64,000 bases of DNA from an uncultured Hyphomicrobiales bacterium (lineage in GTDB: Bacteria > Pseudomonadota > Alphaproteobacteria > Rhizobiales > Beijerinckiaceae), in NCBI GenBank assembly GCA_903902915.1, contig CAIUWR010000040.1, positions 1-64,000 on the forward strand, written 5' to 3'. The translations under genes were made by a program, and so were the position numbers. This document shows positions 24,450 through 33,219 of the stretch, one piece after another (position 1 is the first letter of the stretch; each line of letters opens with the position of its first letter). The notes below the pieces were generated by a model, which worked only from the letters and a program-made list of their open reading frames with translations, did not search any database and was not told where the DNA came from.

Positions 24450-25736
24450 ATGCTCAAGAAAGAACAGAACGACTACGTCACACAGACCGGCCCTGGCACG
24501 CCCATGGGCAATCTGTTCCGCTGCTACTGGATCCCCGCCCTGCTCGCCGAAGAGCTGCCGGAGAACGATTGCCCGCCGGTGCGCGTGAAGCTGCTCTCCG
24601 AGCGCCTGCTCGCCGTGCGCGACAGCGAGGGCCGTCTGGGGCTCATCGACGAGTTCTGCGCCCATCGCGGCGTGTCGCTCTGGTTCGGCCGCAATGAAGA
24701 GTGCGGCATTCGCTGCCCCTATCACGGCTGGAAGTTCGATGTGACCGGCCAGTGCGTGGAAGTGCCCTCCGAGCCCGCCGAGTCCGGCTACGCCAACAAG
24801 ATCAAGCTGAAGTCCTATCCGCTCATCGAAAAGGGCGGCGTGCTCTGGACCTATATGGGCGACCCCGCGCAGCAGCCTCCCGAGCCCGAGTTCGAATTCT
24901 GCTCCGTGCCCTTGAACCAGACCTTCACCACCAAGCGCTTGCAGGAGAACAATTGGCTGCAAGGCATGGAAGGCGGCATCGATTCGTCGCATGTGTCGTG
25001 GCTGCATCGCGGCGATCTGTCCAACGATCCGCTGTTCAAGGGCTCGGCAGGCAACAAGTACAACATGTCGGATCTGTCCCCGGTGTTCGAAGTCGTCGAG
25101 AACGACGGCGGCCTGCTGATCGGCGCGCGCCGCAACGCCGAGGACGATCAGTATTACTGGCGCATCACCCCCTGGGTCATGCCCACCTATACGGGCGTTC
25201 CCCCGCGCGGCGATCACCCGATCCACGGCCATTTCTGGATCCCGATCGACGATCACAATTGCTGGGCCTGGAGCTATGACTACCACCCCACCCGTCCGTT
25301 GACGGACGCCGAGGTGTCGGCCATGCGCGACGGCAAGGGCATCCATGTGAAATATGTGCCCGGCACCTATATTCCGCTCGCCAACAAGACCAACGACTAC
25401 CTGATGAACCGCGAGGCCCAGAAGGCCGGACGCACCTTCAGCGGCGTCGAGGGCATCGGCATGCAGGACGCGTCCTTGCAGGAGAGCATGGGCCCGATCT
25501 GCGACCGCACGAAGGAAAACCTCGTCGGCACCGACAACGGCGTCATCATGGCCCGCCATCGTCTGATGCGCGCCGCCAAGGCGCTGGCCGAGAAGGGCAC
25601 GATCCCGCCGGGCGTGAATCCTGAGCACCACAAGGTGCGTCAGGCGGCGCTGCTGCTCAAGCGCGACGTGAACTTCAAGGACGGCGCGAAGGAAGCGCTG
25701 ATCGCCAAGAAGGGCGTGCGCCAGACCTCGGTCTGA
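24450..25736 (+). CDS. Rieske non-haem iron oxygenase, phthalate 4,5-dioxygenase type
   Basis: 428 aa oxygenase alpha subunit. Rieske ligands are Cys70-x-His72 (CAHRGVSLWFG) and Cys89-x2-His92 (CPYHGWKFD). The mononuclear iron site is GGIDSSHVSWLHRGD (His181, His186), with a carboxylate later in the chain. The sequence resembles phthalate 4,5-dioxygenase and related alpha-only (homomultimeric) oxygenases that attack aromatic acids or demethylate methoxy-aromatics. The ATG follows AGAGGAGATGAGGTC. The ferredoxin gene is divergent; a small unknown gene follows. The substrate is unproven; the Pht5-like gene in the opposite operon points to a carboxylated aromatic. Confidence 0.9.
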   Translation: MLKKEQNDYVTQTGPGTPMGNLFRCYWIPALLAEELPENDCPPVRVKLLSERLLAVRDSEGRLGLIDEFCAHRGVSLWFGRNEECGIRCPYHGWKFDVTGQCVEVPSEPAESGYANKIKLKSYPLIEKGGVLWTYMGDPAQQPPEPEFEFCSVPLNQTFTTKRLQENNWLQGMEGGIDSSHVSWLHRGDLSNDPLFKGSAGNKYNMSDLSPVFEVVENDGGLLIGARRNAEDDQYYWRITPWVMPTYTGVPPRGDHPIHGHFWIPIDDHNCWAWSYDYHPTRPLTDAEVSAMRDGKGIHVKYVPGTYIPLANKTNDYLMNREAQKAGRTFSGVEGIGMQDASLQESMGPICDRTKENLVGTDNGVIMARHRLMRAAKALAEKGTIPPGVNPEHHKVRQAALLLKRDVNFKDGAKEALIAKKGVRQTSV

Positions 25737-25812
25737 GCGAACATGCGGCTGCGGGCGATCCCCGCAGCCGCTTCTCGATCAAATGTGGTTCGGCCCCTTT
25801 GGGAGACTGACG

Positions 25813-26331
25813 ATGCTGAGTGAATCCGCCCGCATGTCGAGCGCGCAGGAAGCGGCCTATCGCATCCAGTATCCAAACTCGAAGCAGCGCGCCGCCAAGA
25901 TCATCGCGCTCGACAAGACCAGCGCCCGCATCGTCGATGAAGTCTCGCGGCTGCCCTGGCATGGCGCAGCCTTTTTCGCCTCGCTCTCCTTCGCCCCCAA
26001 GGGTTCGCCCGGCGATGGCAAGGACGAAAGCCTTCAGGCGTGGCTGAGCGATCTGGCGGGCCGCACCATGGAGCTGGTGGCGGAGGTCGAGGCTTCGGAT
26101 TTCGTGGTGGTGTTGACGGCGGCAGGCGAAGATGCGCGCGCCATCTCCATCATCGCCGACGCCTGCAAGCTGCACAACAAGAGCCTCGTCGGCCTCGTGG
26201 TGCCGCGCGAGGGCGCGAGCGACGATGCGGTGAACGCCTCGCTCAATTATCTGCGGCCCTTCACGCGCATGCTCGTGGTGGCCAATGGCGTGGATTACGT
26301 GGAAGCGATGTTGCGGGCGCTGCGGGCTTAG
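25813..26331 (+). CDS. Hypothetical protein with Rossmann-like segment
   Basis: 172 aa from ATG 25813 (GGGAG upstream); Met at 25834 is an alternative. I do not recognise a family. The middle part (SDFVVVLTAAGEDARAISII, then ACKLHNKSLVGLVVP) reads as alternating beta strand and helix, like a nucleotide- or cofactor-binding alpha/beta protein. There is no signal peptide, cysteine pair or membrane segment. It follows the Rieske oxygenase by 76 bases on the same strand and may be an accessory to it. Confidence 0.7.
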   Translation: MLSESARMSSAQEAAYRIQYPNSKQRAAKIIALDKTSARIVDEVSRLPWHGAAFFASLSFAPKGSPGDGKDESLQAWLSDLAGRTMELVAEVEASDFVVVLTAAGEDARAISIIADACKLHNKSLVGLVVPREGASDDAVNASLNYLRPFTRMLVVANGVDYVEAMLRALRA

Positions 26332-26361
26332 ACAGGCCGCTTTTTCGTCAACCTACACCCC

Positions 26362-26397
26362 AAATAAAAAGCCCTCCCCGCGCGAACGGGGAGGGCT
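26362..26397 (-). terminator. Terminator of the molybdenum hydroxylase operon
   Basis: GCCCTCCCCG (26371-26380) and CGGGGAGGGC (26387-26396) form a 10-bp stem. On the minus strand it is followed by TTTTTATTTG, a normal terminator for the gene ending at 26420. Confidence 0.92.
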
Positions 26398-26419
26398 CCG
26401 TCGTTTCAGCCTGCTGCGA

Positions 26420-28681
26420 TCAGGCCATGCCCGCCTTGATGCGCTCTGGCGTGAAGGGCGCCTGACGCAGGCGCACGCCGGTGGCGTCATAGATGGCGTT
26501 GGCGACGGCGGCGGCCAGCGGACGCATGGCGCTTTCGCCCGCGCCTGTCGGCTTTTCGTTCTTCATGTTGATGAGAACGATGTCGATGGACTCCGGCGCC
26601 TCGGTCATGTCGAGGATCGGATAGGTCTGCCAATCCACGCTGGTGACGTTCTTGTCATCGAACATGACCTCTTCGTGCAGGGCGCGGCTGAGGCCCTGGG
26701 TGACGCTGCCCTCGATGGTGAGGGAGAGCGTCTGCGGATTGATGATGATGCCGCAATCATGCGCCACCGTGAACTTGCGTCCCCAGACCTTGCCGGTCTT
26801 CAGATTCACCTCGACCTCCGCGATCACCGCGACGCGCGTGCCGCTGCGCTGGGCGTAGGCGATGCCCTGACCATGGGCGATGTCGCCCTTGACCTGCTTG
26901 CGCGCGGCGGTGCGCGGCTGCCAGCCCGCCTTCTCCGCCGCCGTCTTCACCACGGCGACGTCGCGGGCTTCCGTCAGATGCTTCAGGCGGAAGGCGACCG
27001 GATCGGTGTTCGTCGCGAAAGCCACTTCGTCGATGAAGCTCTCGCTGGCGAAATGCAGCTGCGGTCCAAGCGGATCGCGCAGATGGGTGCTGCGCAGCGG
27101 CGAGGCGCGGTCGAGCTGCGGCTGCACCGTCTCCCAGGACTTGCGCTTGGCCTTGAAGCCATAGGACTCCTCGGGCACGTTGAAAGCCAGCGTCGGCTTC
27201 AGCGGCACGTCGAGCAACTGGCCCGCGAGCGTGTCATGCAACTCCGATTCGTTGCTGTTCACATCGACGCGTGAAAAGCCTTTGGAGTGGAAATCCCAAC
27301 CGATGATGGCGCCGTCCTTGTCGAGGGCCGCGCGCACGGTGTGGATCGAGGCGGGGCCTTTGGGATCCCAGCCGGTGCCCTGATGACGCATGCCCTGCAT
27401 GCGCACAGGCGCGCCGAGCGCCTTGGACATGATGGCGGCGTCCGCCACCGCGTCGCCCGCGTCATTGCGGCCGTAGGAGCCGGGACCGGGAACCCAGACG
27501 CCGCGCATGGTCTCCGGGTCGATCTCGAGCATCTTCGCCGCCCCATCACGTGCGTAATGGGGCTTTTGCGAGCCCGTCCATACGGTGGATTCGCCATTGG
27601 GCTTGAAGTCGACGACAGCGCAAGCCGGTCCCATGCTGGCATGCGACTGGAAAGGCCATTCGTAGACCGCCTCGACGATCCGCGCGGCGCCCTTGAACAC
27701 CTCGTCCGCATTGCCGTCGTCCTGCTCCACGCCCCGCTTCTGCACTTTCGCATGGCGGATATAGTCGTAGATGCCCTTGTTGCCGACGAAGGGCGGCTTG
27801 ACCTCGGACCAGGTCACCTTGAGCTGACGCGACGCCTTGATCGCGTCCCATTCGCGGGGCGCGGCGACGGCGAGGAAGCCCTTCCGCCAGACGATCTTGA
27901 CGCCGGGAATGTCCTTGACGGACGACTCGTCCACCGCCGTGGGCGTGGAGCCGGCGACCTGTGGAAGGATCATGCGGCCGTGCAACATGCCCGGAACCTT
28001 GACGTCCACCACATAATCGCCCGTGCCCAGCACCTTCGGCGGCACGTCGCGGCGCTTCGGCGATGAGCCGATCACCTTGTGCTCGGAGACGGGCTTGCGC
28101 TGGCCTTGACCCTTCACGAAGAGGCCGTTGCCGATCTGTTTGTTCCATTCGAGCTGGGTGTCGAAATAGCGGCCGCCGATCAGCTCGCCATAGGTCACTT
28201 TCTTCGAAGGGTCTGCCTTGGCGCTGACCACGCCATCGTTGACCGTCAGCTGGTCGGCCGGGATGCCCAGATGTTGCGCAGCCATGGCGACAAGCTGGAA
28301 GCGGGCTTCCGCCGCAGCGCTGGCCAGCGCCGTGCCGCCCATCTGGATGCCGGTGGAGCCGGAGGCGCCGCCCTGGTTGACGCTGGTGGCCGTGTCGCCT
28401 GCGCGGACGGTCACTTTTTCAATGGGAAGGTCCAGCTCTTCGGCGACCATCTGGGCGACGCCCAGATCGGTGCCCTGGCCCATGTCCATCTTGCCCCAGT
28501 AGCCGATGGCGGAGCCGTCAGCGTTCACGCTGATGTAGGAGGACAGGTTCTCGGGCTTCAGCGCGGGGCGCTTGTCGGCGCCGAAAACGGCGGCGCGCGC
28601 GCTGGCGCCCGGCAACACGACGGAGACCGTCAGCGCGCCCATGCCGGTGAGGAGGGAACGGCGATTGAGATTCATGTTCAT
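26420..28681 (-). CDS. Molybdenum hydroxylase large subunit, isoquinoline 1-oxidoreductase (IorB) type
   Basis: 753 aa molybdopterin-cytosine-dinucleotide enzyme of the xanthine oxidase family. A twin-arginine leader (NRRSLLTGMGALTVSVV) predicts export of the folded complex to the periplasm. Cofactor and active-site elements: GKMDMGQGTDLGVAQMVAEE, YGRNDAGDAVADA and the C-terminal GAGESAMRPLAAAVANA with the catalytic Glu. IorB-type enzymes hydroxylate N-heteroaromatics or oxidise aldehydes, passing electrons to cytochromes. The start is set at MNMNLNRR after GAGGAG. The small Fe-S subunit gene lies immediately upstream. No XdhC-like maturation gene is near. Confidence 0.92.
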   Translation of the reverse strand: MNMNLNRRSLLTGMGALTVSVVLPGASARAAVFGADKRPALKPENLSSYISVNADGSAIGYWGKMDMGQGTDLGVAQMVAEELDLPIEKVTVRAGDTATSVNQGGASGSTGIQMGGTALASAAAEARFQLVAMAAQHLGIPADQLTVNDGVVSAKADPSKKVTYGELIGGRYFDTQLEWNKQIGNGLFVKGQGQRKPVSEHKVIGSSPKRRDVPPKVLGTGDYVVDVKVPGMLHGRMILPQVAGSTPTAVDESSVKDIPGVKIVWRKGFLAVAAPREWDAIKASRQLKVTWSEVKPPFVGNKGIYDYIRHAKVQKRGVEQDDGNADEVFKGAARIVEAVYEWPFQSHASMGPACAVVDFKPNGESTVWTGSQKPHYARDGAAKMLEIDPETMRGVWVPGPGSYGRNDAGDAVADAAIMSKALGAPVRMQGMRHQGTGWDPKGPASIHTVRAALDKDGAIIGWDFHSKGFSRVDVNSNESELHDTLAGQLLDVPLKPTLAFNVPEESYGFKAKRKSWETVQPQLDRASPLRSTHLRDPLGPQLHFASESFIDEVAFATNTDPVAFRLKHLTEARDVAVVKTAAEKAGWQPRTAARKQVKGDIAHGQGIAYAQRSGTRVAVIAEVEVNLKTGKVWGRKFTVAHDCGIIINPQTLSLTIEGSVTQGLSRALHEEVMFDDKNVTSVDWQTYPILDMTEAPESIDIVLINMKNEKPTGAGESAMRPLAAAVANAIYDATGVRLRQAPFTPERIKAGMA

Positions 28682-28692
28682 GATCGCTCTCC

Positions 28693-29151
28693 TCAAGCCT
28701 GAGCTGCGCGCTTGATCGCGCGCAACATCGCCACATGGGCGCCACAACGGCACTTAAGGCCGGTGAGGGCCTCGCGAATTTGCGCATCGGTTGGTTTGGC
28801 GGTCTTTTCGAGCAGCGAGACCGTGTTCATGATCCAGCCATTGAGGCAGTAGCCGCACTGGGGCACCTGCTCGTCGATGAAGGCTTGCTGCACCTTGTGG
28901 GGTTTGCCGTCCGTCTGGATGCCCGCCAGCGTCGTCACCTTGGCGCCAGCCAGCGAATCGACGGGGGTCACGCAGGAGCGCACAGGCTCGCCATTCACCA
29001 GCACCGTGCAGGCGCCGCATTGGGCGAGGCCGCAGCCGAATTTGGGATTGCGAAGGCCAAGATCGTCGCGCAGCGCGTAGAGCAAAGGCATATCTGGATC
29101 GGCGTCTATGCTATGCGCCTTTCCATCGACATTGAGTTCGATTTTGGCCAC
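28693..29151 (-). CDS. [2Fe-2S] subunit of the molybdenum hydroxylase (IorA type)
   Basis: 152 aa from a GTG start preceded by AAGGAG. The plant-type cluster is CGLAQCGAC...C (Cys40, 45, 48, 60) and the second cluster is CGYC...CRC (Cys99, 102, 134, 136). The two-cluster subunit without an FAD subunit is the IorAB arrangement. It lacks its own leader and would be co-exported with the large subunit. The 11-base gap to the large-subunit gene shows one operon. Confidence 0.93.
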   Translation of the reverse strand: MAKIELNVDGKAHSIDADPDMPLLYALRDDLGLRNPKFGCGLAQCGACTVLVNGEPVRSCVTPVDSLAGAKVTTLAGIQTDGKPHKVQQAFIDEQVPQCGYCLNGWIMNTVSLLEKTAKPTDAQIREALTGLKCRCGAHVAMLRAIKRAAQA

Positions 29152-29257
29152 GGCGGTCTCCTTCCAACAGCGGGGCCACACGCCCCTTGACCGCCATATT
29201 GCCCAATCCGCCGCGAGCGTCCAGAGGCTTCTGGCGCCCCGCAGGATTGCTGCGTTG

Positions 29258-29269
29258 CAATGCGCATTG
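29258..29269. promoter_or_regulatory. 12-bp palindrome in the divergent hydroxylase/LLM promoter region
   Basis: CAATGCGCATTG is a perfect palindrome lying about midway in the 178-base gap between the Fe-S subunit and LLM genes. It could be an operator for both transcripts. The regulator is unknown. Confidence 0.45.
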
Positions 29270-29329
29270 GCAAGCGCGCCGTCCTCGCCTAACCTGTCCG
29301 TGGGACGAAACGCACATGAGACAAACATC

Positions 29330-30373
29330 ATGAGACTTGGCATCTGGACACCGGCGCCGCTTTCCATGCGCCCGGACGCAGTGGCGCAACCGGCCATCGA
29401 CGCGCTGACCCGCCACGGGGGCGGGGTTGATCAGAATTATCTCTATGCGCTCGACACGCTCCAGCGGGCTGAGGAACTGGGCTTCTCCATCAGCCTCATC
29501 GCCCAGCGATTTTTAGGGCCGGACCTTGATTCCTGGATCTTCGCCTCGGCGCTGGCGGCGGGCACCAAAAGCATCGAACTCATGGCCGCCGTGCACCCGG
29601 GCATCATGGATCCGCGCATCGCCGCCAAGATGGGCGCCTCCATCGACCGCATCAGCGGCGGGCGGTTTTGTGTGAACATCGTCAACGGCGGCAGGCCGCA
29701 TGAATTCGCGGTCTTCGGCGAATGGATCGAGCAGTCGGAGGCGCGCTATCGCCGCATGCACGAATTCATCAAGGTGATGAAGGGCATGTGGACGAGCGAC
29801 GATTTCTCGTTCGACGGCGAGTTTTATCATGTCGCGCATGGAACCGTGCCGACGAAATCCGTCCGCACGCCCCATCCCCCCGTCTACGCCGCCAGCCGCG
29901 TGGACGAGGGCATGAATGTGGTCGCGCAGGAATGCGACACATGGTTCGTGAATTACAACAAGGACTTCCATTTTTATGCCGAGAGTCTCAAACGCATGGA
30001 GACCGAGATTGGCATGATGGAGCGGCGCACCCGCGAGCTGGGCCGCACCATGAAATATGGCGTCAACGGCTGCATGCTCATCGGCAAGACCGATGAAGAG
30101 GCGGTGGCGGTTGGCGAGGGCTATCTGGAACAGCTCAAGACCGATCCGACGATCTTCTCGGCCTCGGGCGGGCTTGGCGCCAATCTCATCGGCTCGCCCA
30201 AGAGCATTCTGGAGCGCATCAAGCGCTACGAGGATATGGGCGTGGGCATGCTGATGCTGCAATTCTATCCCTTCCGTCAGGGACTGGAGGTCTTCGCGCA
30301 GGAGATCCTGCCCCATCTCACCATTGATCGGGGCGAGCGGGCGCGGCTTGCGCTGGATGGCGCCTCCGCTTGA
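29330..30373 (+). CDS. LLM-class flavin-dependent monooxygenase (SsuD/SfnG-like)
   Basis: 347 aa bacterial-luciferase-fold flavoprotein. Conserved parts: N-terminal LGIWTPAP, the ELMAAVHPGIMDPRIAAKMG strand, RFCVNIVNGG and the FMNH2-binding region HEFAVFGEW with RYRRMHEFI. It is closest in style to alkanesulfonate and dimethylsulfone monooxygenases and to RutA, which use reduced flavin from a separate reductase; no reductase gene is seen nearby. ATG 29330 was chosen because the longer frame lies in the promoter region. It begins a plus-strand trio with the KAS III-like and ThDP genes. The substrate is unknown. Confidence 0.88.
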   Translation: MRLGIWTPAPLSMRPDAVAQPAIDALTRHGGGVDQNYLYALDTLQRAEELGFSISLIAQRFLGPDLDSWIFASALAAGTKSIELMAAVHPGIMDPRIAAKMGASIDRISGGRFCVNIVNGGRPHEFAVFGEWIEQSEARYRRMHEFIKVMKGMWTSDDFSFDGEFYHVAHGTVPTKSVRTPHPPVYAASRVDEGMNVVAQECDTWFVNYNKDFHFYAESLKRMETEIGMMERRTRELGRTMKYGVNGCMLIGKTDEEAVAVGEGYLEQLKTDPTIFSASGGLGANLIGSPKSILERIKRYEDMGVGMLMLQFYPFRQGLEVFAQEILPHLTIDRGERARLALDGASA

Positions 30374-30419
30374 TCGCATTGGGTCTTGCGTAACGTCTTC
30401 ATCGCGACGATGAAGGGTG

Positions 30420-31424
30420 ATGATTTCGCAAAGGACCGACGTGACCCTAGCCAGCCGTTTATCCGCTTTCGGGCGTTACGCTCCCGACAGGGTCGTGCGC
30501 AACGCCGAGATCGAGACGCGGCTCGGGCTTGAAGCGGGCTGGATCGAGCGGCGCACGGGCATTCGCGCGCGCCGCTACGCCGATCCCTCGCAGGCCCTGA
30601 GCGACCTTGCGGTCGCTGCGGGCGAAGACCTGTTCGCCCGCAACAACGACATTCCCCGCGACGTGGGGCTGCTTCTGCTCGCCACCTCCACCCCCGACCA
30701 CCTCCTGCCGCCATCAGCTCCGCTGGTGGCCCACCGGCTGGGCCTCAAGGGGGCTGGCGCCGTTGATCTGGCCGCCGCCTGCGCGGGCTTCGTCTATGCG
30801 CTGGTGTTGGCGGATGGTTTCGTGCGCGCGCAGGGGCGGCCCGCCATGGTCATCGCCGCCAATCTCCTGAGCCGCAGGCTCGATCCCATGGACAGGGCCA
30901 GCTCGGTCCTCTTCGCCGATGCGGCGGGCGCCGTGCTGCTCACCCCCACGAAGGAGCCCGGTTGCGGCCTGCTGGGGGTCGATCTCGCCAGCGACGGCGC
31001 TGGCTATGAGCTGGTGCATATCGAGGCTGGCGGCAGCCGCAGGCCCTTCGTGGAGGCGCAGGATCCGCGCGAGACCCTGATGCGCATCGCCGATGGGCAG
31101 GCGCTCTACCAGCAGGCCGTGGCCATGATGAGCGCCAGCGCGCAGCGGGCGCTGGATCAGGCGGGGCTGAGCGCGGCGGATATTTCCCGGTTCGCCCCCC
31201 ATCAGGCCAATGGCCGCATGACGCAAATGGTGGCCCACCAATTGGGCGTCGCGCCCGCCGCCATCCTGTCGAGCATCGAGCACCACGGCAATTCCTCCGC
31301 CGCCACGATTCCGCTGACCCTCGCGCTGGCCCATGAGGCGCGGCCCTTTGCGGCGGGCGAGCGGCTGCTGGTGACGGCGGCGGGGGCGGGACTGACCGGC
31401 GGGGCGGCCGTCATAGGTTTCTGA
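30420..31424 (+). CDS. 3-oxoacyl-ACP synthase III (FabH)-like enzyme
   Basis: About 334 aa thiolase-fold enzyme with the complete Cys-His-Asn triad: LAAACAGFVYAL, FAPHQANGRM and HHGNSSAATIPL. FabH starts fatty acid synthesis, but relatives in catabolic or secondary-metabolite clusters transfer or cleave other acyl groups. The position between an LLM monooxygenase and a ThDP enzyme suggests a pathway-specific role. The start is uncertain: GTG 30417, ATG 30420 or GTG 30441, the last having AAAGGA 5 bases upstream. Confidence 0.88.
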   Translation: MISQRTDVTLASRLSAFGRYAPDRVVRNAEIETRLGLEAGWIERRTGIRARRYADPSQALSDLAVAAGEDLFARNNDIPRDVGLLLLATSTPDHLLPPSAPLVAHRLGLKGAGAVDLAAACAGFVYALVLADGFVRAQGRPAMVIAANLLSRRLDPMDRASSVLFADAAGAVLLTPTKEPGCGLLGVDLASDGAGYELVHIEAGGSRRPFVEAQDPRETLMRIADGQALYQQAVAMMSASAQRALDQAGLSAADISRFAPHQANGRMTQMVAHQLGVAPAAILSSIEHHGNSSAATIPLTLALAHEARPFAAGERLLVTAAGAGLTGGAAVIGF

Positions 31425-31509
31425 CCGCGCAGGATTGGCCTTTGACGGCCTTGCCTTTATGGTTGCGCCCATCAAATCGCGGCCCGGCCGCGTCAGGGGA
31501 GAAAACCGG

Positions 31510-33219
31510 ATGTCCGAATCGAAAAAGCCCGCTTCCGTCGGCGAAGCCTATCTGAGCGCCTTGCTCGCCAGCGGCGTGAAACATGTCTTCGCCAATGGCG
31601 GCACCGATTTCGCGCCGATCATCGAGGGCCTCGTGCAGATGAAGGGCCGCGGCGAGCCCGCCCCCAATTTCATCACCGTGCCGCACGAGAACGTGGCCAT
31701 GGCCATGGCGCAGGGCTATTCGAAAGTTTCGGGCGAGCCCTCCTGCGTGATGGTCCATGTGAATGTGGGCACCGCCAACACGATCTGCGGCCTGATGAAC
31801 GCCGCGCGCGACAATGTGCCGGTGCTGCTGGCCGCTGGCCGCACGCCCCTCACCGAGACCGGCCATATCGGCTCGCGCGACGTGCCGATCCACTGGGCGC
31901 AGGAAAACTTCGACCAGAACGGCATCGTGCGCGAACATGTGAAGTGGGATTACGAGCTGCGCCACGGCCAGCCGATCAACACCATCGTCTCCCGCGCCAT
32001 CGACATCGCCATGAGCGAGCCGCGCGGCCCGGTCTATCTGTCCCTGCCGCGCGAGGCTCTGGGCGATGATCTGATCGACGCCGGTCCGCAGCCGCGCGTG
32101 ACGCCCGGGAGCGCCATCCCCGCCGCCCCCGCGCTTGAAGCGCTGGAGCAGGCCGCCGACATGATCGCGCGCGCCCAGACGCCGCTGATCATCACGGGCC
32201 GTTCGGGAACCTCGCCCGGCGCCTTCGAGGCGCTTGGCGCGCTGGCGATGGATCACGCCATCGCGGTGGCCTCTGGCCCCGCTCCCAACATCGCCTCCGC
32301 CAATCCGATGAATCTGGGCATGTTGTCCAAGCCCCTGCTGGAATCCGCCGATCTCATCGTGGTGCTGGATTCGCCGGTGCCGTGGGTGCCGCGCAACATG
32401 CAGCCCAACCCCAACGCCAAGATCATCCATATCGGCCATGATCCGCTGTTCCACACCTATCCGCTGCGCGGCTTCCCGATGGATCTCGTCATCGCGGGCG
32501 CGCCGGGCGCGGCCATCGTCATGCTGCGCGAGATGCTCAAGGGCAAGCTGCGCGACAAGGCCGCCGTGGTCGACGCGCGCCGCGCCCGCATCATGGAGAT
32601 GCGCGCCAAGATCGACGATTTCCGCAAGGGCATGATCGAGAAAATGACCTCGACCTCGCCCATCAGCCCGATCTATGTGGCCCATTGCCTCAATCAGGTG
32701 AAGAACGAGGACGCGATCATCGTGGAAGAGTTGGGCGCGCCCTATCCCTTCCTCGACATCACCCGGCACGACAGCTTCATCACCGGCGCGTCCGGCGCGC
32801 TGGGCATGGGCATCGGTCAGGCGCTCGGCGCCAAGCTCGCCGCGCCCCATCGCCAGGTCATCTCCACCGTGGGCGACGGCTCCTACATGTTCGGCGTGCC
32901 GCTGGCGGCCCATTATGTGTCGCGTGCGGAGAAGCTGCCGACGCTGACCATGGTGTTCAACAATTCGCAGTGGTACGCCGTGCGTCGCGCCACCATGTCG
33001 ATGTATCCTGATGGGGATGCGGCCAAGCAGAACAGCCTGCCTGTGGTCGATCTGTCGCCCTCGCCGGATTTCGAGAAAGTGGCGGAAAGCTGCGGCGGGT
33101 ATGGCGAGCGGGTGGAAGATCCCGCCAAGCTCATCCCGGCGCTTGAGCGCGCGCTGCGCAGGGTCGAGGACGGGCAGCAAGTGCTGTTCAACGTCATCAC
33201 GGGCCTGCGCCAGTACTAG
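31510..33219 (+). CDS. Thiamine-diphosphate-dependent enzyme (acetolactate synthase/benzoylformate decarboxylase superfamily)
   Basis: 569 aa. Three-domain ThDP enzyme: PYR domain with catalytic Glu in VPHENVAMAMAQGY, a central domain (about 190-330) and a PP domain with the ThDP motif GDGSYMFGV ... FNNSQWY. The family decarboxylates 2-oxo acids or ligates or cleaves C-C bonds. The sequence does not allow a choice between acetolactate synthase, benzoylformate decarboxylase and oxalyl-CoA or hydroxyacyl-CoA lyase types. ATG 31510 follows GGGGAGAA. It is the last gene of the island, and its stop overlaps that of the convergent cyclopropane synthase gene. Confidence 0.9.
   Translation: MSESKKPASVGEAYLSALLASGVKHVFANGGTDFAPIIEGLVQMKGRGEPAPNFITVPHENVAMAMAQGYSKVSGEPSCVMVHVNVGTANTICGLMNAARDNVPVLLAAGRTPLTETGHIGSRDVPIHWAQENFDQNGIVREHVKWDYELRHGQPINTIVSRAIDIAMSEPRGPVYLSLPREALGDDLIDAGPQPRVTPGSAIPAAPALEALEQAADMIARAQTPLIITGRSGTSPGAFEALGALAMDHAIAVASGPAPNIASANPMNLGMLSKPLLESADLIVVLDSPVPWVPRNMQPNPNAKIIHIGHDPLFHTYPLRGFPMDLVIAGAPGAAIVMLREMLKGKLRDKAAVVDARRARIMEMRAKIDDFRKGMIEKMTSTSPISPIYVAHCLNQVKNEDAIIVEELGAPYPFLDITRHDSFITGASGALGMGIGQALGAKLAAPHRQVISTVGDGSYMFGVPLAAHYVSRAEKLPTLTMVFNNSQWYAVRRATMSMYPDGDAAKQNSLPVVDLSPSPDFEKVAESCGGYGERVEDPAKLIPALERALRRVEDGQQVLFNVITGLRQY

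Noticed and set aside
24390-25631. Long open frame antisense to the Rieske oxygenase (and similar ones at 31411-33180, 39561-41756, 58452-60335)
   Set aside because: High-GC coding sequence leaves the opposite strand open; the translations are His/Arg/Gly/Ala-rich without any domain, while the other strand encodes clear enzymes.
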